From positions 17,140,489-17,204,488 of the forward strand of contig NC_063259.1 in NCBI RefSeq assembly GCF_019578655.1: a stretch of DNA of 64,000 bases, in the 5' to 3' direction. Numbering within the stretch: position 1 is the stretch's first letter; every line of letters begins with the position of its first letter. The notes beneath the pieces are model-generated. The model ran no database searches. It saw only the letters and a program-made list of their open reading frames with translations, and was not told the origin of the DNA. Origin of the DNA: Ricinus communis. Lineage: Eukaryota; Streptophyta; Magnoliopsida; Malpighiales; Euphorbiaceae. Shown here piece after piece: positions 1 through 11,949 of this stretch. The position numbers and the translations under genes are program-made.

Positions 1-243
1 TAGGACATAAAGTCAACCTTTAACCAAACAAACTTTTACTAATCCTATTCATACTAGGACACTAAGATTTAATCTTAATTGAAGAAAGTTATAAAGAATT
101 CAAATTGATTAAATCAGATTTAATTAATAAGTAATTCCATTAAAAACATCTTTAATTTTTAGTTTTATATCCTTTTAGGATATAAAGTCAAACATTAAGA
201 TATAAAATCAAACTTATATCTTAATTAGGATAAACAACCTAGT
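1..243. other. AT-rich repeat-like DNA, no gene
   Basis: No coding potential is seen. The stretch is rich in variants of TACTAGGAC and TCCTAATTAGG and reads on across the copia insertion into 3462-4160, which has the same wording. It is the left flank of the copia element and ends with the target duplication CATAC at 244-248. Confidence 0.6.
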
Positions 244-248
244 CATAC

Positions 249-438
249 TATAGAAGATTTGATTTGTATTTATCTCCTAAATAATTTATATCTCTTGTAT
301 TTATCTCATTCCTTATACGTTTCTGTTCTTTAGGCTCCTAATTTGTATTAAAATAGGAGTCTTGTAATTAAGAGTCTATATAAGTCCTTGCACCTAAGAT
401 ATTCATTATGAATGAATGAATTAAATCAAGTTTCTTCA
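249..438 (+). repeat. 5' LTR of the copia element
   Basis: 190 bp, closely matching 3267-3456. The first bases are TATAGAAG where the other LTR has TGCAGAAG, so the canonical TG start has mutated. It contains a TATA-like TCTATATAAG near 380 and ends TTCTTCA directly before the primer site. Confidence 0.92.
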
Positions 439-452
439 TGGTATCGGAGTCT
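439..452 (+). promoter_or_regulatory. Primer binding site, initiator tRNA-Met type
   Basis: TGGTATCGGAGTCT follows the LTR without a gap. Plant copia elements usually carry TGGTATCAGAGC, complementary to the 3' end of initiator tRNA-Met; this copy differs from that by substitutions. Confidence 0.85.
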
Positions 453-478
453 GGTTGCATAAAATTCCTATTGTATAA

Positions 479-1480
479 ATGTCTTCCTCTTCACCCGAAA
501 ACCTCACTAATCAACCACCATCCCATCACCACAAATTATCCATGTCAACTCTGAAAATTCTAGCTTTAAAGCTAGAATAATCCTCACTAACACCAATTAT
601 GACACATGGTCTCAAATCATAGAGATGCATATCGCTGGAAGTGAAAAATTGGATTATATTATAGGAGATTCTCCTCAACCCGAATTAATTGATCTGTCTT
701 ACTTCAAGTGGTATGCTAAAAACCAAAAAGTTAAAAGCTGGTTACTCACATCAATGATACCAGAAATCATGAAAAGGTATCTTCGTATCCGTACAGCCCA
801 TAAAATTTGGGGTGCTATTTCAAAAGCATTCTATGATGGATTAGACGAAACTCAGATTCTTGCTCTTAATCAACGACCATTCCTAAGTCGGCAGTCTAGC
901 ATATTACTATAATGAGCTAGTTGAGATATTCCAAGAACTTGATCATTGGATAAGGTAAGAATGAATGATCCTGAGGATGTTATTATGTATAAATTAGTTG
1001 TGGAGAAGTTGAGAATCCATATCTTCGTAAACAAACTTGACGCCGAGTTTGAACAAGTGAGAGGAAAAATCTTTTGAATGGATCCAAGTTTAGACCTTGA
1101 ACGAACATATGCATATGTTCGTCGAGAAGCAAATTGAAAAAAATTTTGACTGGAGAACAAGCTTCCTCAGAGTCAGCTGTAGTGCTTGCCAAAAGAACTA
1201 ACTCATCACCATGGGATAATAAAAATACTACTTGTAGCTTTGATATTGGTAATAAACATACCAATTCAATAAAGCAATGTACACATTGTGGTGCAATAGG
1301 TCATACTCAAAGTAGATGTTATGATTTGATTAGATATTTTGAATGGTGGGATCCATCTAAAGCCCCGAAAAGAAAGTCAAAAATTGGAAAAAATGCATCA
1401 ATATCAACAACTATAGCCGAACAACATTATGCGCCAGAGGTAGCTGCCTTACACATGTCTTCAGAACCACCAGGTAATTT
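479..1480 (+). pseudogene. gag: copia gag (nucleocapsid), broken
   Basis: Encodes the structural protein that packages the element RNA. The ATG at 479 lies 40 bp after the LTR and starts MSSSSPENLTNQPP. The reading then shifts frame near 540 and continues as YDTWSQIIEMHIAGSEKLDY, the usual start of copia gag. The UBN2-type helical part runs to about 1100 with a further frame change near 895 and several stops. A CCHC zinc knuckle CTHCGAIGHTQSRC lies near 1279-1320. The longest intact pieces are 95 and 145 codons, so no full protein can be made. Confidence 0.85.
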
Positions 1481-1489
1481 CTTTATAAT

Positions 1490-2395
1490 TCTGCCACTAT
1501 TAGATCATATACATGGATCATTGATTCTTGATCAATTGATTATATGTCTTCAAACACACCTATTGAGTTAAAATAACTGAGCAATCCGTTGTATCTACAG
1601 CCAATAGTACAAAAGCTAGTGTTATTGTTAAGGAATCGTTCACACTTGAAAACCTAAATTTAGAATCTATTTTGATCGTTCCATCTATAAACTTCAATTT
1701 AATATTTGTATCCTAACTAACCACCTCTTTGAGTTGTGTAGTAATGTTTTGGCCTGATTATTGTGTTCTTAAGGATATTAAGACAAAGAGGATGACTGGT
1801 TGTGGTACTAGAAAAGGAAAGCTCTATTATCTTGACATTGCACCATCTAGCTTAACTGCCTTGATGAAATCAAGTTCGAGAAATAGTTGCTTAGTATTAA
1901 CAACTATAGAAGATACGATCTGGTTATGGCATCATTTGGATATTTAAAGTATTTTTTTCCTAAGTTATTTTTAAAAACATCTACTTTAAACTTCAAATGC
2001 GATACTTATGAACTGGCAAAAAGTCATCGTGTCTCTTTTCTAACTAGTTTAAATAAAAGTCTAGCACTATTTATGATTATACACTCTGATGTTTGGGGAC
2101 CTGTAAAGATATCGACCTTGAATGGAGCTCGGTGGTTTTTTTATTTATTGATGATTATAGTCGTATGACATGGATATGCTTAATGAAAAGTAAGCAGGAG
2201 GTTTGCTCATTATTTAAAAAGTTCTATTTGATGGTGCAAACTCAATACAAAACTTCAATTCAAGTACTACGAATGGATAATGGAGGTGAATTAATTAATC
2301 ATGAACTCACGCAATTCCTTGGACAACATGGTGTAATCCATCAAACGACATGCCTTTACTCTCTGCAATGAAATGGGGTTGCAGAAAGAAAAAAC
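1490..2395 (+). pseudogene. pol: copia protease trace, GAG-pre-integrase and integrase
   Basis: Around 1510 the protease signature reads TWIIDS then a stop, where copia normally has DSG: a glycine codon has become TGA. The GAG-pre-integrase domain (1780-1945) shows MTGCGTRKGKLYYLD and ends LWHHLDI. The integrase core spans about 2060-2395: HSDVWGP gives the first acidic residue, RMDNGGE the second and NGVAERKN the third. Reading across one stop there are 35 residues between the second Asp and the Glu, the D,D35E pattern. At least two frameshifts and several stops break it. Confidence 0.85.
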
Positions 2396-3256
2396 TGACA
2401 TCTCAAGTATTTCTTAGAGATTGAGGTACTACGATCTAAACAAAATATATTCTTATCTCAACGAAAGTATACATTGGACTTGCTTAAAGATTTGGGTATG
2501 CTAACTTATAAACCAACTGATACTCTTGCTAGTGAACATACGAAGCTCGGCATATTTCCCGAGCAAGTACTTATGAATAAAGAAAGATATCAGAGACTTA
2601 TAGGCCGGTCAATGTATCTTACTCATACTCGTCCGGATTTGGCATATTCTCTAAGTATAGTAAGTCAATTCATGCACTCTCCAAGTGAAGATCATATGAA
2701 CAATGTTCTTCGTATCTTGCAATACTTGAAATCCTCTCTGGAAAAAGGCATCATGTTCACTGAAGGAACAACTTTGTCTGTTAAGGGCTATACTAATGCG
2801 GATTAGGCTGGTTCTATTGATAATAGGCAATCTATAACAAGTTACTTAACCTTTGTTGGAGGAAACCTTATTACATGGAGAAGTAAGAAGCAAAGTGTTG
2901 TAGCTCGATCTAGTGCAGAAGCCTAGTATAGGGGAATGGCTCAATGTGTTTGTGAGTTACTTTGAATCAAGAATTTACTACATGAGCTCCGAGTTCCACA
3001 TATTAGTTCTATAAGACTATATTATGATAATAAAGCTGCATGCAATATAGCTCATAATCCAGTTCAACATGATCGGACAAAACATGTGAAAATAGGCAGA
3101 CACTTTATTAAGGAACGGTTAGAAGCCAAGATAATTGAAGTCTCTCATGTCTGATTTGAAGATCAGCCCACTGATATCCTTATCAAAGTAGTATCAGGGA
3201 AATTTTTTTACTGAGCATTAGACAAGTTGGGCATGCAAGATCCCTATGCACCAACC
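2396..3256 (+). pseudogene. pol: copia RT tail and RNase H, RT core deleted
   Basis: Directly after the integrase Glu motif the reading becomes HLKYFLEIEV and LSQRKYTLDLLKDLGML, which in copia elements lies near the end of RT. The polymerase fingers, palm and YVDD motif are absent. RNase H follows: YADxAGSIDNRQS, WRSKKQSVVARSSAEAxY and YYDNKAACNIAHNPVQHDRTKH, running to GMQDPYAPT just before the purine tract. Lower-case x marks in-frame stops, most of them one transition away from Gln or Trp codons. Confidence 0.85.
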
Positions 3257-3266
3257 TGAGGGGGAA
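3257..3266 (+). promoter_or_regulatory. Polypurine tract of the copia element
   Basis: TGAGGGGGAA abuts the 3' LTR. This is the position and composition of the plus-strand primer of an LTR element. Confidence 0.85.
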
Positions 3267-3456
3267 TGCAGAAGATTTGATTTGTAGTTATCTCCTAAAC
3301 AGTATATATCTCATGTATCTATCTCCTTCCTTATACATTCCTATTCTTTAGGTTTCTAATTTATATAAAAATAGGAGTCTTGTAAATAAGAGTCTATATA
3401 AGTCCTTGTACCTAAGATATTCATTATGAATGAATGAATTAAATCAAGTTTCTTCA
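3267..3456 (+). repeat. 3' LTR of the copia element
   Basis: 190 bp, starts TGCAGAAG, ends TTCTTCA, aligned end to end with 249-438. It is followed by the target duplicate CATAC. Confidence 0.93.
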
Positions 3457-3461
3457 CATAC

Positions 3462-4160
3462 TAGGATACTAAAACTTAAGTCCTACGTTAATTAAGATTA
3501 ATAAGAATTTTAATTAATTAAATCAAATTTAAAAAGAATCCTTTTGATCCTTGTAATTTTGGTCATGTCTAAATTTTAGGACAAGAGGACTCTTGACTTA
3601 ATTTAGACAACTACCTAGTCCAACTAGAATTCTAAAATTACAAGTCCTTGTCCTAAAGGATTAATACTACTTGTATTTATTAAAAAAACCTTTTAATTAA
3701 TCTCCTAATCATATTAGGACAAATAATTATAATCCTAAGACAACTAGGATATGCTTTAAGATAGGGAGTCACCTGCTAACTAGGATACCTTATCTCGAAA
3801 TCCCTACAAATAAGGAAAGTCCTTATTTAACAAGATTTAAAGACCTAACAAGGCTAATTAATCACATTAATTGCATAATTAATTGAGTTCATCAAGATTC
3901 ATCAAGATCCATCATAAAAAAAAATCAAATTTTCTATCAAACAATTAAAGATATTCTAGATTCGCAAGGTAATCATCAAGAAACAAGACAACTGTGCAAG
4001 GAGCATGATGAAGACTTAAATCATCCTTTAAGATTACTTCAACAACTAATCTTATGCATGATCTAGATCTAATGTTCTTCCTCAAAAGGCTTTCCATTAG
4101 ATCAAGAGTACATGCATATGTCGAATTCAGCAACCAAACCCACACTTGATTTGTATGTTG
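3462..4160. other. AT-rich repeat-like DNA, no gene
   Basis: Continues the sequence to the left of the copia element. It is rich in self-complementary AGGAC/GTCCT words around 3570-3660 and TAGGATA words around 3710-3790. The only open frame, about 66 codons on the minus strand at 3945-4145, shows no recognisable domain. Confidence 0.5.
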
Positions 4161-4165
4161 TGTGC

Positions 4166-5418
4166 TGATAGGGTCATATTATGTATATATATTTAAGGCA
4201 TTTTAACAATTTATTGGTATATTCTATATACATAATATGTGGAAATATGTGCTTATTACCTCACTTTAGCCTTATTGTCTAATTTCAGGTATTAATAGCC
4301 GAAAAGGGAGAATATGAGCTTAACATACAGAAATGGGCTTAAATTGAACCATTGTTGCAAAGTCTCAGAAGGACACATGGACTACTAATTTTGTAGGCCT
4401 AGCCGAGAAATACAAGGCCCACAAGGGGAAATTAATTAGTTATTATGTAATTAAGGATAATTACTTTTAAGTTGTTTATTTTTTTTTAGGATAATTAAGA
4501 GGATAACTATAACAATGTTGTGCTTAGAGAAGGACTCTGCAAAAGGAATCTTTACAATTAGTGGATATCAGTTACACAAGGGGAGGGAGGCATCTATCTA
4601 TCATTCTTCTCTCTGCGTATTCTCTACAGTTCATCTTCTACAAACACTTAGTTAGTTTTGCATAATTCTTTCAAAGATCAAAGAAGTTTTGCAGGACATG
4701 GAGAGTAAGGACCAATCATCTTCATCTCTTGATGAACTTCTTGGAATTTAAGAAAGCTTTAATTTTTTGTTTTATCTTTTTATGCCTTTCTATTTAATAT
4801 CAATGACCGTTGGATTAAGTATGTCAGACTAATTTTCATAAGTGTTTAGTTTGGCTTTTTACTTGTTTATGAACCTTATTTATTTTGAGTTTAATGAATA
4901 ATTTCTTTACCTTCATATTTGTATTAGTTTTATTTGTTATTGTTAAGTGATCGTCATATCAATTTCATAATAATATTTATTATGAAAATCTTTAGATTAA
5001 AAGTATTAAAAACACTATATTTACTTTAATCTATGTTGGTATAGAAACCTAGGTTGCATCATTAGCTTGAGTGACTTAAGGAAAAGGCACATCACCATAT
5101 CATTCATTAGATTTGGGCTTAAGGGAAAATAATGGGATTATTAAGTATAAGCTAGACTAAATGCTATTTTATTATGTAGTTTATATTAATCATTTCATTT
5201 GCATATTTACTTTCTAGTTTACTTAATTTCTTTTATAAACCTTAAAACTATTCTCAAAATATTGGCTTAGAGTGTTTATATTTATTTTTAGTATTTTTGT
5301 GTAATAGTTGGTCTTTATAGTAAATGCTCTACAGTTCCTTGTAAGATCCACCTCGTGGTGAACTTGCCTGTACTATCATTCTGTTCGTATACTTACGAGT
5401 ACTAAGTTTGAGACATCA
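4166..5418. mobile_element. Solo LTR, 1253 bp, family not assigned
   Basis: Starts TGATAGGGTC, ends GAGACATCA, and is flanked by a perfect 5-bp target duplication TGTGC (4161-4165 and 5419-5423). TG..CA ends plus a 5-bp duplication and no internal coding region indicate a solo LTR left by LTR-LTR recombination. No second copy is seen here, so the lineage is open and the orientation is taken from the TG/CA ends only. Confidence 0.82.
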
Positions 5419-5423
5419 TGTGC

Positions 5424-7032
5424 ATATATGGTTTTCATGAAGATCAAACCTTAAATTTCAAAAATCTAAAGGTTCATTATTTATCTTCCAATTCATATTC
5501 ATTTTTATCCAAAATTAAATCAAATCAAAACCCATACACACATGCACGTGTCGAAATCCTAGGATGTGTAGTATGTGCCTAGTTTTGCTTTAATCATCAA
5601 GAAGCCAATTCTAAATAGTTTTGAGCATCAAATATTCAAAGTTTATGTAACAATTGCCCATGCATTTATTTCAATTAATTCACCTATCCAAATTTAATTA
5701 GAGATTGGGTGTTCTTAATCACATCAAAGTTGTCTATGCGCATGAGATGGACTCCCAACACCCAAATTATAATGAAAAGAGATCTAAAAATTCTAAAAAC
5801 CTCTAGTTCATAAGTTCTATCCCTTAGGGTTCATATGCAACAAGAATCACCTAAAAATTCAAAGTATAGCTATGGCAACCAACGAAACTCCTTTAATTCA
5901 ATGTTAATACTCAAATTTAACTTAATCCATATTTATAGATTAAGATTGATATTTAGCAATGCATCATGACCATCCAAAAGTGTAGGACTGATTAAAGTGC
6001 TTTAATCAACCTTTATAGTGAACAACTCTTACAATGTAATTTAATCCTTTCATTGTACTTTTATCCCAATTGATTCATAGAGTATAGATGCAAGTGCCAA
6101 CTGTATAATTGAACCGATAATATTTGTTTTTGATAAATGCATATAACATCTTGAATAAGATATATGAAACAATTCTCATTATTTTCATTCATATAGCCTT
6201 GGCCAAGGATTTCCATGTTAAAGCATATCAAGAATCATCAAGATAAGGTCCCATGACATAATACCTTGGGTATTGAATTCCTTATTGATAACTTATTATC
6301 TTCATATGACTCTTACTATACCTAATGACTATCCCTTGAGCACTTCGCACGCAGGACGGCATAAGATATTATCAAAGTATAGTAATCCTCATATAAGATA
6401 ATATATTGTTATCTCAAGTCTAAGAATCATGTCTTACACAATTGTCACAAGGGTATTGTCTATAGAGACTTAGGGTCAATTCAATATGCACTACTCACTA
6501 GGGCGTGTTTAATGAACTTAAAGTAAGTTAGGGTTTTGTAGAAATCCCTTTAGTGACTTTGATTAAATGGTCATATATATAGAAAGAGATGTGTAAGGGG
6601 CGACAAAGTTGAAAAAGGATGGTTACACATCTAAGACAGAAATATTTTCTTTGAGATACATATCCTAGGTGAATCAATCAACAAGATTAATTGATTCATC
6701 CCCCTTGCTTGGAACTACCATTCAATCTCCAAAACCTATTCTCAATCTCCTAAAAGTGGTTTAGTGAGATCTTTGCTTTCAAGCTTGTGTCACCAAAAGA
6801 GGCTGGTCACTTGAGTAGCTTTAAATTGCAAAATTCTTCCTTGAACTCAAGAATCAACAAAGCAAGAAGCACTCATTGGATTGGCCGAAAACTCCTTTTG
6901 TAAGTCTTCTCCATCTTTTGCTTGTTTTGTGTTTACGACTATCTTAATCAATAAGATCTTTGGTGGGAATTGAGATAAATTTTAAATTGCTTCCATTATG
7001 CCTTCCTTATGTTCTAATATCAATTCCTAACA
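5424..7032. repeat. Diverged repeat, partly duplicated at 47.1-49.2 kb
   Basis: The part at about 5880-6510 matches 47860-48720 in the same orientation (for example GCATCATGACCATCCAAA in both). The part at about 6515-7032 matches 47076-47630 in the opposite orientation. The right end ATCAATTCCTAACA resembles an LTR terminus, and its partner starts TGTTGGGAATTGAT. No coding region is seen. It may be an LTR of an unassigned element. Confidence 0.6.
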
Positions 7033-8160
7033 ATCAAAGCATAACCTGTAATTATGCTAGACTAGGTGGGCTTCCTTATGCACAGTTGAATAGGAAACCT
7101 AGGCTGACAATACAATTGGGGATTAAGCCTAATTAAAATGGAATAGGCTTAAATGGACCTTACATGCTGTAGTAGTTAATTGTAGAATTATAAATATTAT
7201 GTTTATAGGGAATAGCCCATTAAACAATAAAATTAAAGATAGGGATACATAAATAAAGGAGTTGGCTTCTTGATCCATCTATAGATGTGGCGAAGCTTCC
7301 TTATGGAATCTAGAAATGTCAATCAATTAGAAAAGTATCCTAGAGAATTATTTGGGTGGTGATCTCCATGCTAGTCTCTGTGACTAGTTGGCGTGTGCCT
7401 GATTCGGTTGAAAAGCCTTGCAGTCCCGTAGTCGCTAGAGACACTTGGGTGTGTGCCCGAAGCTGCTGCCCATAGTATATTAACTTCACTGGGGAATAAG
7501 AGAAGTTGATTCTAGTGTATCCTTACTTTTAATTTTATTATTTAACAAGTTATTCTTGCATCAGTACACCATTTTCACATAGTCTATACTTTAGTCCCTA
7601 TATCCTCAGTGGCGTTAGTTAGTAGTTCTTCGGTTCCACTCGAACCTTAGAGTTACGACATTGGCTAACCATCACTCACAAGTAATAAGTAAGTTTCCTT
7701 TGTCGCATGGACCTTTAAGTGGAAAGACGAGTAAAGGAAGGATATCTTTTACTCGTGTGAGCCTTTTATCCTTACCCAAGACTTAGTCCATGACAATGAC
7801 AATAGTAATCTCCTTTAGGTACCTAATTGCTTCTTCTGTGAGATATTTTCCCCTATAAGTGTTTAAGCCCACATTTTGAAGGGCCTTGGCCTAAGAAATA
7901 TTATGTTAGGCCTTTGGCCCATGTAGGCTTTACACTTATATTGGAAAATATCACCTTGTTTATTTTAATATACTTTGAGAACTTTTAGCATACGTGTCAA
8001 GACTATTATCCCTTATTAATAATAAGCCCAGGCCTAAAATCCTAAGAAAGAAAGACTTATCTTGAACCGTGTACAAGAGTAATAAAGTTGGAAGGATGAT
8101 TGTATAGTATCTTGTAAATTTCTTTATGATTGCTAACTCTTAATCTTGTGTATCTCACGT
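7033..8160. other. Unassigned non-coding DNA upstream of the Tat-type gag
   Basis: No usable reading frame, LTR pair or primer site was recognised. It may include the 5' leader of the Tat-type element, but nothing resembling its putative 3' LTR (16640-18459) is found here, so the 5' LTR appears lost or unrecognisable. Confidence 0.4.
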
Positions 8161-8206
8161 GCATCATGCATACCATTCAGCTTATGCATCATGTTAATTA
8201 TTTGTT

Positions 8207-9990
8207 TTGAAGCCATATAGATTCTCTTTTGGGTTGGGAAAGAGTACCTTGAAAGTGTTAGAGTACCTCGAAAGACTAAGGCATCAATCTTCTATGACCG
8301 AGACCGAGACTATACCTGAAATAGCCAATCAGATAGCTAATGAGCAGGATGTCAAGATCCTCAAGAACGCTGTTATTGATGACCTGAGGGGTGTGATTCT
8401 GCAAGAGCTCTAAAAACTTTTGGCTGGAATAGCTGTGAACCAAGCCCCACCGGTTGCTTTGGTTGCACTAACTACCTTGCGATAACTAATCCCCCTATTG
8501 CTGTTGATCCGATTGCTATCGCCATTACTGCCGCAACTGCCACTACTGTTGGCATTACTAATGTCGAAGATCCTACTAGGAGGGGAGTGCTACAGAACTT
8601 TTAAGATTTTGATGAGTTTGTGCTGGACCAGTCTAAGAAGGAAAGTGCCCTTACCATTAATGAGGCCGTGAAGGGCTTGAGTGTAAGGCTTGACAAGATG
8701 CAAGGAATGCTGGAAATCAAGGGTTTGCACTCGACTTTTGAATTTGATAAGTTGGTCTTAACCAGTGAGGAAAAGCTGCCTACAAAGTTCAGAATGCCTA
8801 AAATGAACAAGTTTAACGGGATTGGTGATCCAAAGGTCCATCTAAGTTGTAAAGCTATTTGTATTGTCCTTAGAAGGATCCACTGTGAACTGATATCATG
8901 GCTTAGAAAGGTCTGCCAAAATTGAATGGCGAGATTTCTGTAATTCTTTTGTTAAACAATATGATTACAACCCTCATCTTGAAGTCTCAATAAGAGATCT
9001 TGAGTCCACTAAGCAAAAATTGAATGAGTCCTTCTTTGATTTCTTAACCAAGTAGAGGAATAAGGGTGGGTTGATGAAAAATAAACCTTTTGAGAAAGAC
9101 CAAGTTCATATGGTGGTTTGAAATGTTCTTCTAGCTTGGGTTAAGAGGCTTAAGATGATGAACCTAAAAACTTTCATGAACCAGTATGACAATGGGCTTC
9201 AGTTTAAAGAAATTGAGAATGATAGGAGGACGAGTGTGTGAATTAGTATAAGGGTGGACTATTAGGCTGGAGGGAGCATAATTCTTAATGTGAGTGTTGT
9301 CCAACAACCGAGGAGGTTCTCCAATTTCAAATAGCCTCTTGCAAAAATCTTCGAACGGCTAGTACAAAATAGCCTACTCCAACCTACTAATTTCAAAAAC
9401 CCACCGAAACCTAAAGCACCTAGATACAAGCCAAAGACCTACTGTGAATTTACCAAGCACCCGGATACCACACTAACAACTATATTCACTCGAAACATGA
9501 AATTCAAGACTTTATTGGCACCAAAAAATTAATTAACCCTGACTAGCCTAGCACTAAAATAAACCCATTGCCTAACTGTAATAACACACCACCTCTAAAC
9601 CAGGTGTCCATGATCACCCTTAACTTTAGTGAACAGGAGATCATGAATTCCTTCCAAAACATACCTTACTAGAACTTGAGCTAGAGCCAGAACTAAAAAG
9701 CCCACAAAAAACCTTCACTGAGTTAGGGGCACCATTATCTGTAGCATTCCATCACCTAGTAAGGAGTATAAAACTTAAGCCTTTAACACCAAAAAGTGGT
9801 CCAAACCATCGTAATGGCTAGTATTGTGAATATCACAAGATTTTTAAGCATATGATAGATTAGCGCAATTTTTTAAGCCATGAGATTCAAGATCTAATAG
9901 ATTGTAGAGACTGGTAAGTGGAGCAACCTTCTCAGGATGAGTATGAAGACATGTTAGAGTAGTTTTCAGGCAAGTTTGACTTCAAGGTTC
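8207..9990 (+). pseudogene. gag: Tat-type gag, broken
   Basis: Structural protein remnant. An intact 68-codon piece (8207-8413) is followed near 8770-8835 by LPTKFRMPKMNKFNGIGDP, the usual entry to the Retrotrans_gag capsid domain. In shifted frames the domain continues as WRDFCNSFVKQYD and LESTKQKLNESFFDFL to about 9220. Near 9820 the C-terminal knuckle-like segment reads YCEYHKIFKHMID, matching the Tat-type CxYH pattern with its later Cys lost. There are at least three frame changes and several stops. Confidence 0.75.
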
Positions 9991-10034
9991 ATTATTCGAG
10001 GCTTCCTTCAACTGACATTCGAATCAAAGACATT

Positions 10035-10232
10035 ATGCCAAGTGCTTGGGGATCGGACAACGAGGAGCAAGTAATGGGTGACACTTACCTCTTAGAAATG
10101 TGGAACAAGGGAGAAAAGAAGTCAGTCATGGCAATCGATATTTGGTATAATTATGGGGATGAATGTGAAGTCCAAGACATCGGTGCCAAGGACATTTGGC
10201 AGATAATGATTCTGATAAAGAAGATGAGTTAG
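10035..10232 (+). pseudogene. Gag-protease linker remnant of the Tat-type element
   Basis: 65 open codons beginning MPSAWGSDNEEQ, placed after the gag knuckle and before the protease. This region is acidic and low in conserved motifs in Tat-type polyproteins. No domain is recognised, and the assignment rests on position alone. Confidence 0.45.
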
Positions 10233-10440
10233 AGGCTAAGGGTAATGACAAGGGGGCGTAAGAGCTGAAGTAGGTCAAGAAAGGGCCAGAAGAAGAGGAT
10301 AAGGGGCTGTTAGAAGAGCTAAAAAAGATTAAGAAGATCAATAATATTTGGGAATTGTTGATGCACTCATAAGACTGCAGAAAGGCTTTAATTCAAGCTT
10401 TGTCTAGCATCAACATAAGCATGGCAGCTACCCCGAGAAA

Positions 10441-10900
10441 ATGATTAAAATAGTAATTGACAAAACCACTAGGATGATAAATGAAGATTTTCCACAAGAG
10501 AGAAGGAACCGTAATAGGGCTCTCTACATTACGACCAAAGTGAAAGGAAAAAGGACTCCTTGTGTGATGGTAGATGATGGGTCAGTTGTCAATGTTTGTC
10601 TTTCTCGCATACTTTTTAAATTGGGAATGATTGTAAAAGATCTGAAGCCATTTGACATAGTCATGAGAGGCTATGAAGAGACTAAAAGAGACATAGAAGG
10701 GACGTTCTCAACATTACTAAAGACGTGTCTCATAGAATCCTAGGTAGAGTTCACTGTCTTGGACATCCCAATAACTTTTGCTTTGTTATTAGGAAGGCCA
10801 TGATTTTATACCATAGGAGGAGTACATTCCATTGTGCATGAAAAGGTTAAATTCCCTCATACTTCATGCTTGGAATCAATAAGGAATTATAAAGTTGTCG
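10441..10900 (+). pseudogene. pol: Tat-type aspartic protease
   Basis: Retropepsin-like protease that would cut the polyprotein. The open piece at 10441-10743 holds PCVMVDDGSVVNVCLS, in which DDGS stands for the catalytic D-[ST]-G, then FDIVMRGYEET. After a stop at 10741 the same frame reads FALLLGRP, the second conserved protease motif, and then GGVHSIVHEKVKFPH, typical of the Tat clade just after the protease. RT should follow but does not. Confidence 0.75.
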
Positions 10901-11129
10901 AACTTCAAAGGTCGACATGGCTTGGGATACCATAGGGATGAGGAAGACGACAAACTAAAGGGTAAGACACTAAGAGATGTTTTTGTTAAGGAGTAAGAGC
11001 CCTACTCTATGGAGCCTGAGTCTGTTATTGTAGCTAGAACTATGGTGCCGGGGTTCGAGATTTTCAAAGCTTGATTATCGACAGGATGGTTGAGCTGAGC
11101 ATCAGAGATGTCTGAAAGAAAGTCACAAC

Positions 11130-11913
11130 TAAGATCAAAGAGCTGAACCTGGAAGAAGTTGAGACATTATTCCCAATCTTACAGGGTTTAAGCAATTTCT
11201 GAAATAGACCTGTTGAAGTGTTTGTTCAAAACTCTATCCTCAATGGAAAGTTGGCTAGGTGGTTAGTGCTCCTAACAGAGTTCGACATCGAGTTATTACT
11301 AAAAAGGTAGTTAAGGGAAGAGCTGTAGTAGAGTTTTTAGCTCGGAATGTAATAAAGTGAGAGGACCCTTGGATCTGGAGTTTCCTGATGAGAATTTGAG
11401 GGCCATCGAGATCCAAGAATAGAGAATTTACTTCGATGGAGCAGTAGATGTGAGAGGTTCAAGTTTAAGAGTAGTTTTGATTATGCCTGAGGGAGAAATG
11501 CTGCCAATGGCCAAGCAATTAGACATTAAGGTAACAAATAATATGGCAGAGTACAAAGCATGTTTGTACGGATTAGAAGCGGCCATGGTAGTAGGAGCAA
11601 AGCAACTAATGGTTTTTTGGGACTCCATGCTAGTAATTCAACAAGCCACCGAAGAATGGGAAGTAAAGGAAGAGAGATTGAAACCAATATCAACTATCTC
11701 AAGACTTTGGTTTGCAATTTCTCTAGGTGTTCATTCATACACTTGCCTAGAGATGAGAACCAGATTGTGGATGCATTGGCCACTCTTTCATCTATGTGGG
11801 ATAACCCTGCACAACTTCTAATGAAGCCGTTGGTAATTGTAAAATCTAGAGTGCCTTGTTACTATAGAGAACGAGTAATGGATATCGAGATGGGACTAGA
11901 GGAGAGACCTTAG
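11130..11913 (+). pseudogene. pol: RNase H tail and second (archaeal-type) RNase H
   Basis: Around 11200-11300 the reading VQNSILNGKLARWLVLLTEFD is the end of the first RNase H domain. A second RNase H follows at 11425-11800: IYFDGAVDVRGSSL gives the first catalytic Asp, NNMAEYKACLYGLEAA the Glu, and VFWDSMLVIQQ the third acidic residue. This additional domain defines Tat/Ogre elements. The frame changes near 11690 (from the 11450-11821 frame to the 11560-11913 frame), where RDENQIVDALATL continues the domain. Not functional as a whole. Confidence 0.78.
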
Positions 11914-11949
11914 TTTTATGATTTCTAGAGATTTGTAGAAGTAGGGAGT

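Larger units (their letters stand above)
249..3456 (+). mobile_element. Internally deleted Ty1/copia retrotransposon
   Basis: A complete insertion bounded by two 190-bp LTRs and a perfect 5-bp target duplication CATAC (244-248 and 3457-3461). Inside, in order, are a tRNA-Met primer site, gag with a CCHC knuckle, a protease trace, GAG-pre-integrase, integrase core, and the last part of RT plus RNase H, then a purine tract. Integrase before RT is the copia order. At 3.2 kb it is shorter than typical autonomous copia elements (4.5-5.5 kb) because the RT core is missing. Many in-frame stops and frameshifts make it non-functional. I did not assign a copia lineage. Confidence 0.93.

Noticed and set aside
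3945..4145. Minus-strand frame of 66 codons as a possible host gene
   Set aside because: No recognised motif, AT-rich context, and no conserved second copy or splice structure.
7033..8160. 5' LTR of the Tat-type element
   Set aside because: No similarity to 16640-18459 and no primer site before gag could be found, so I left the stretch unassigned.
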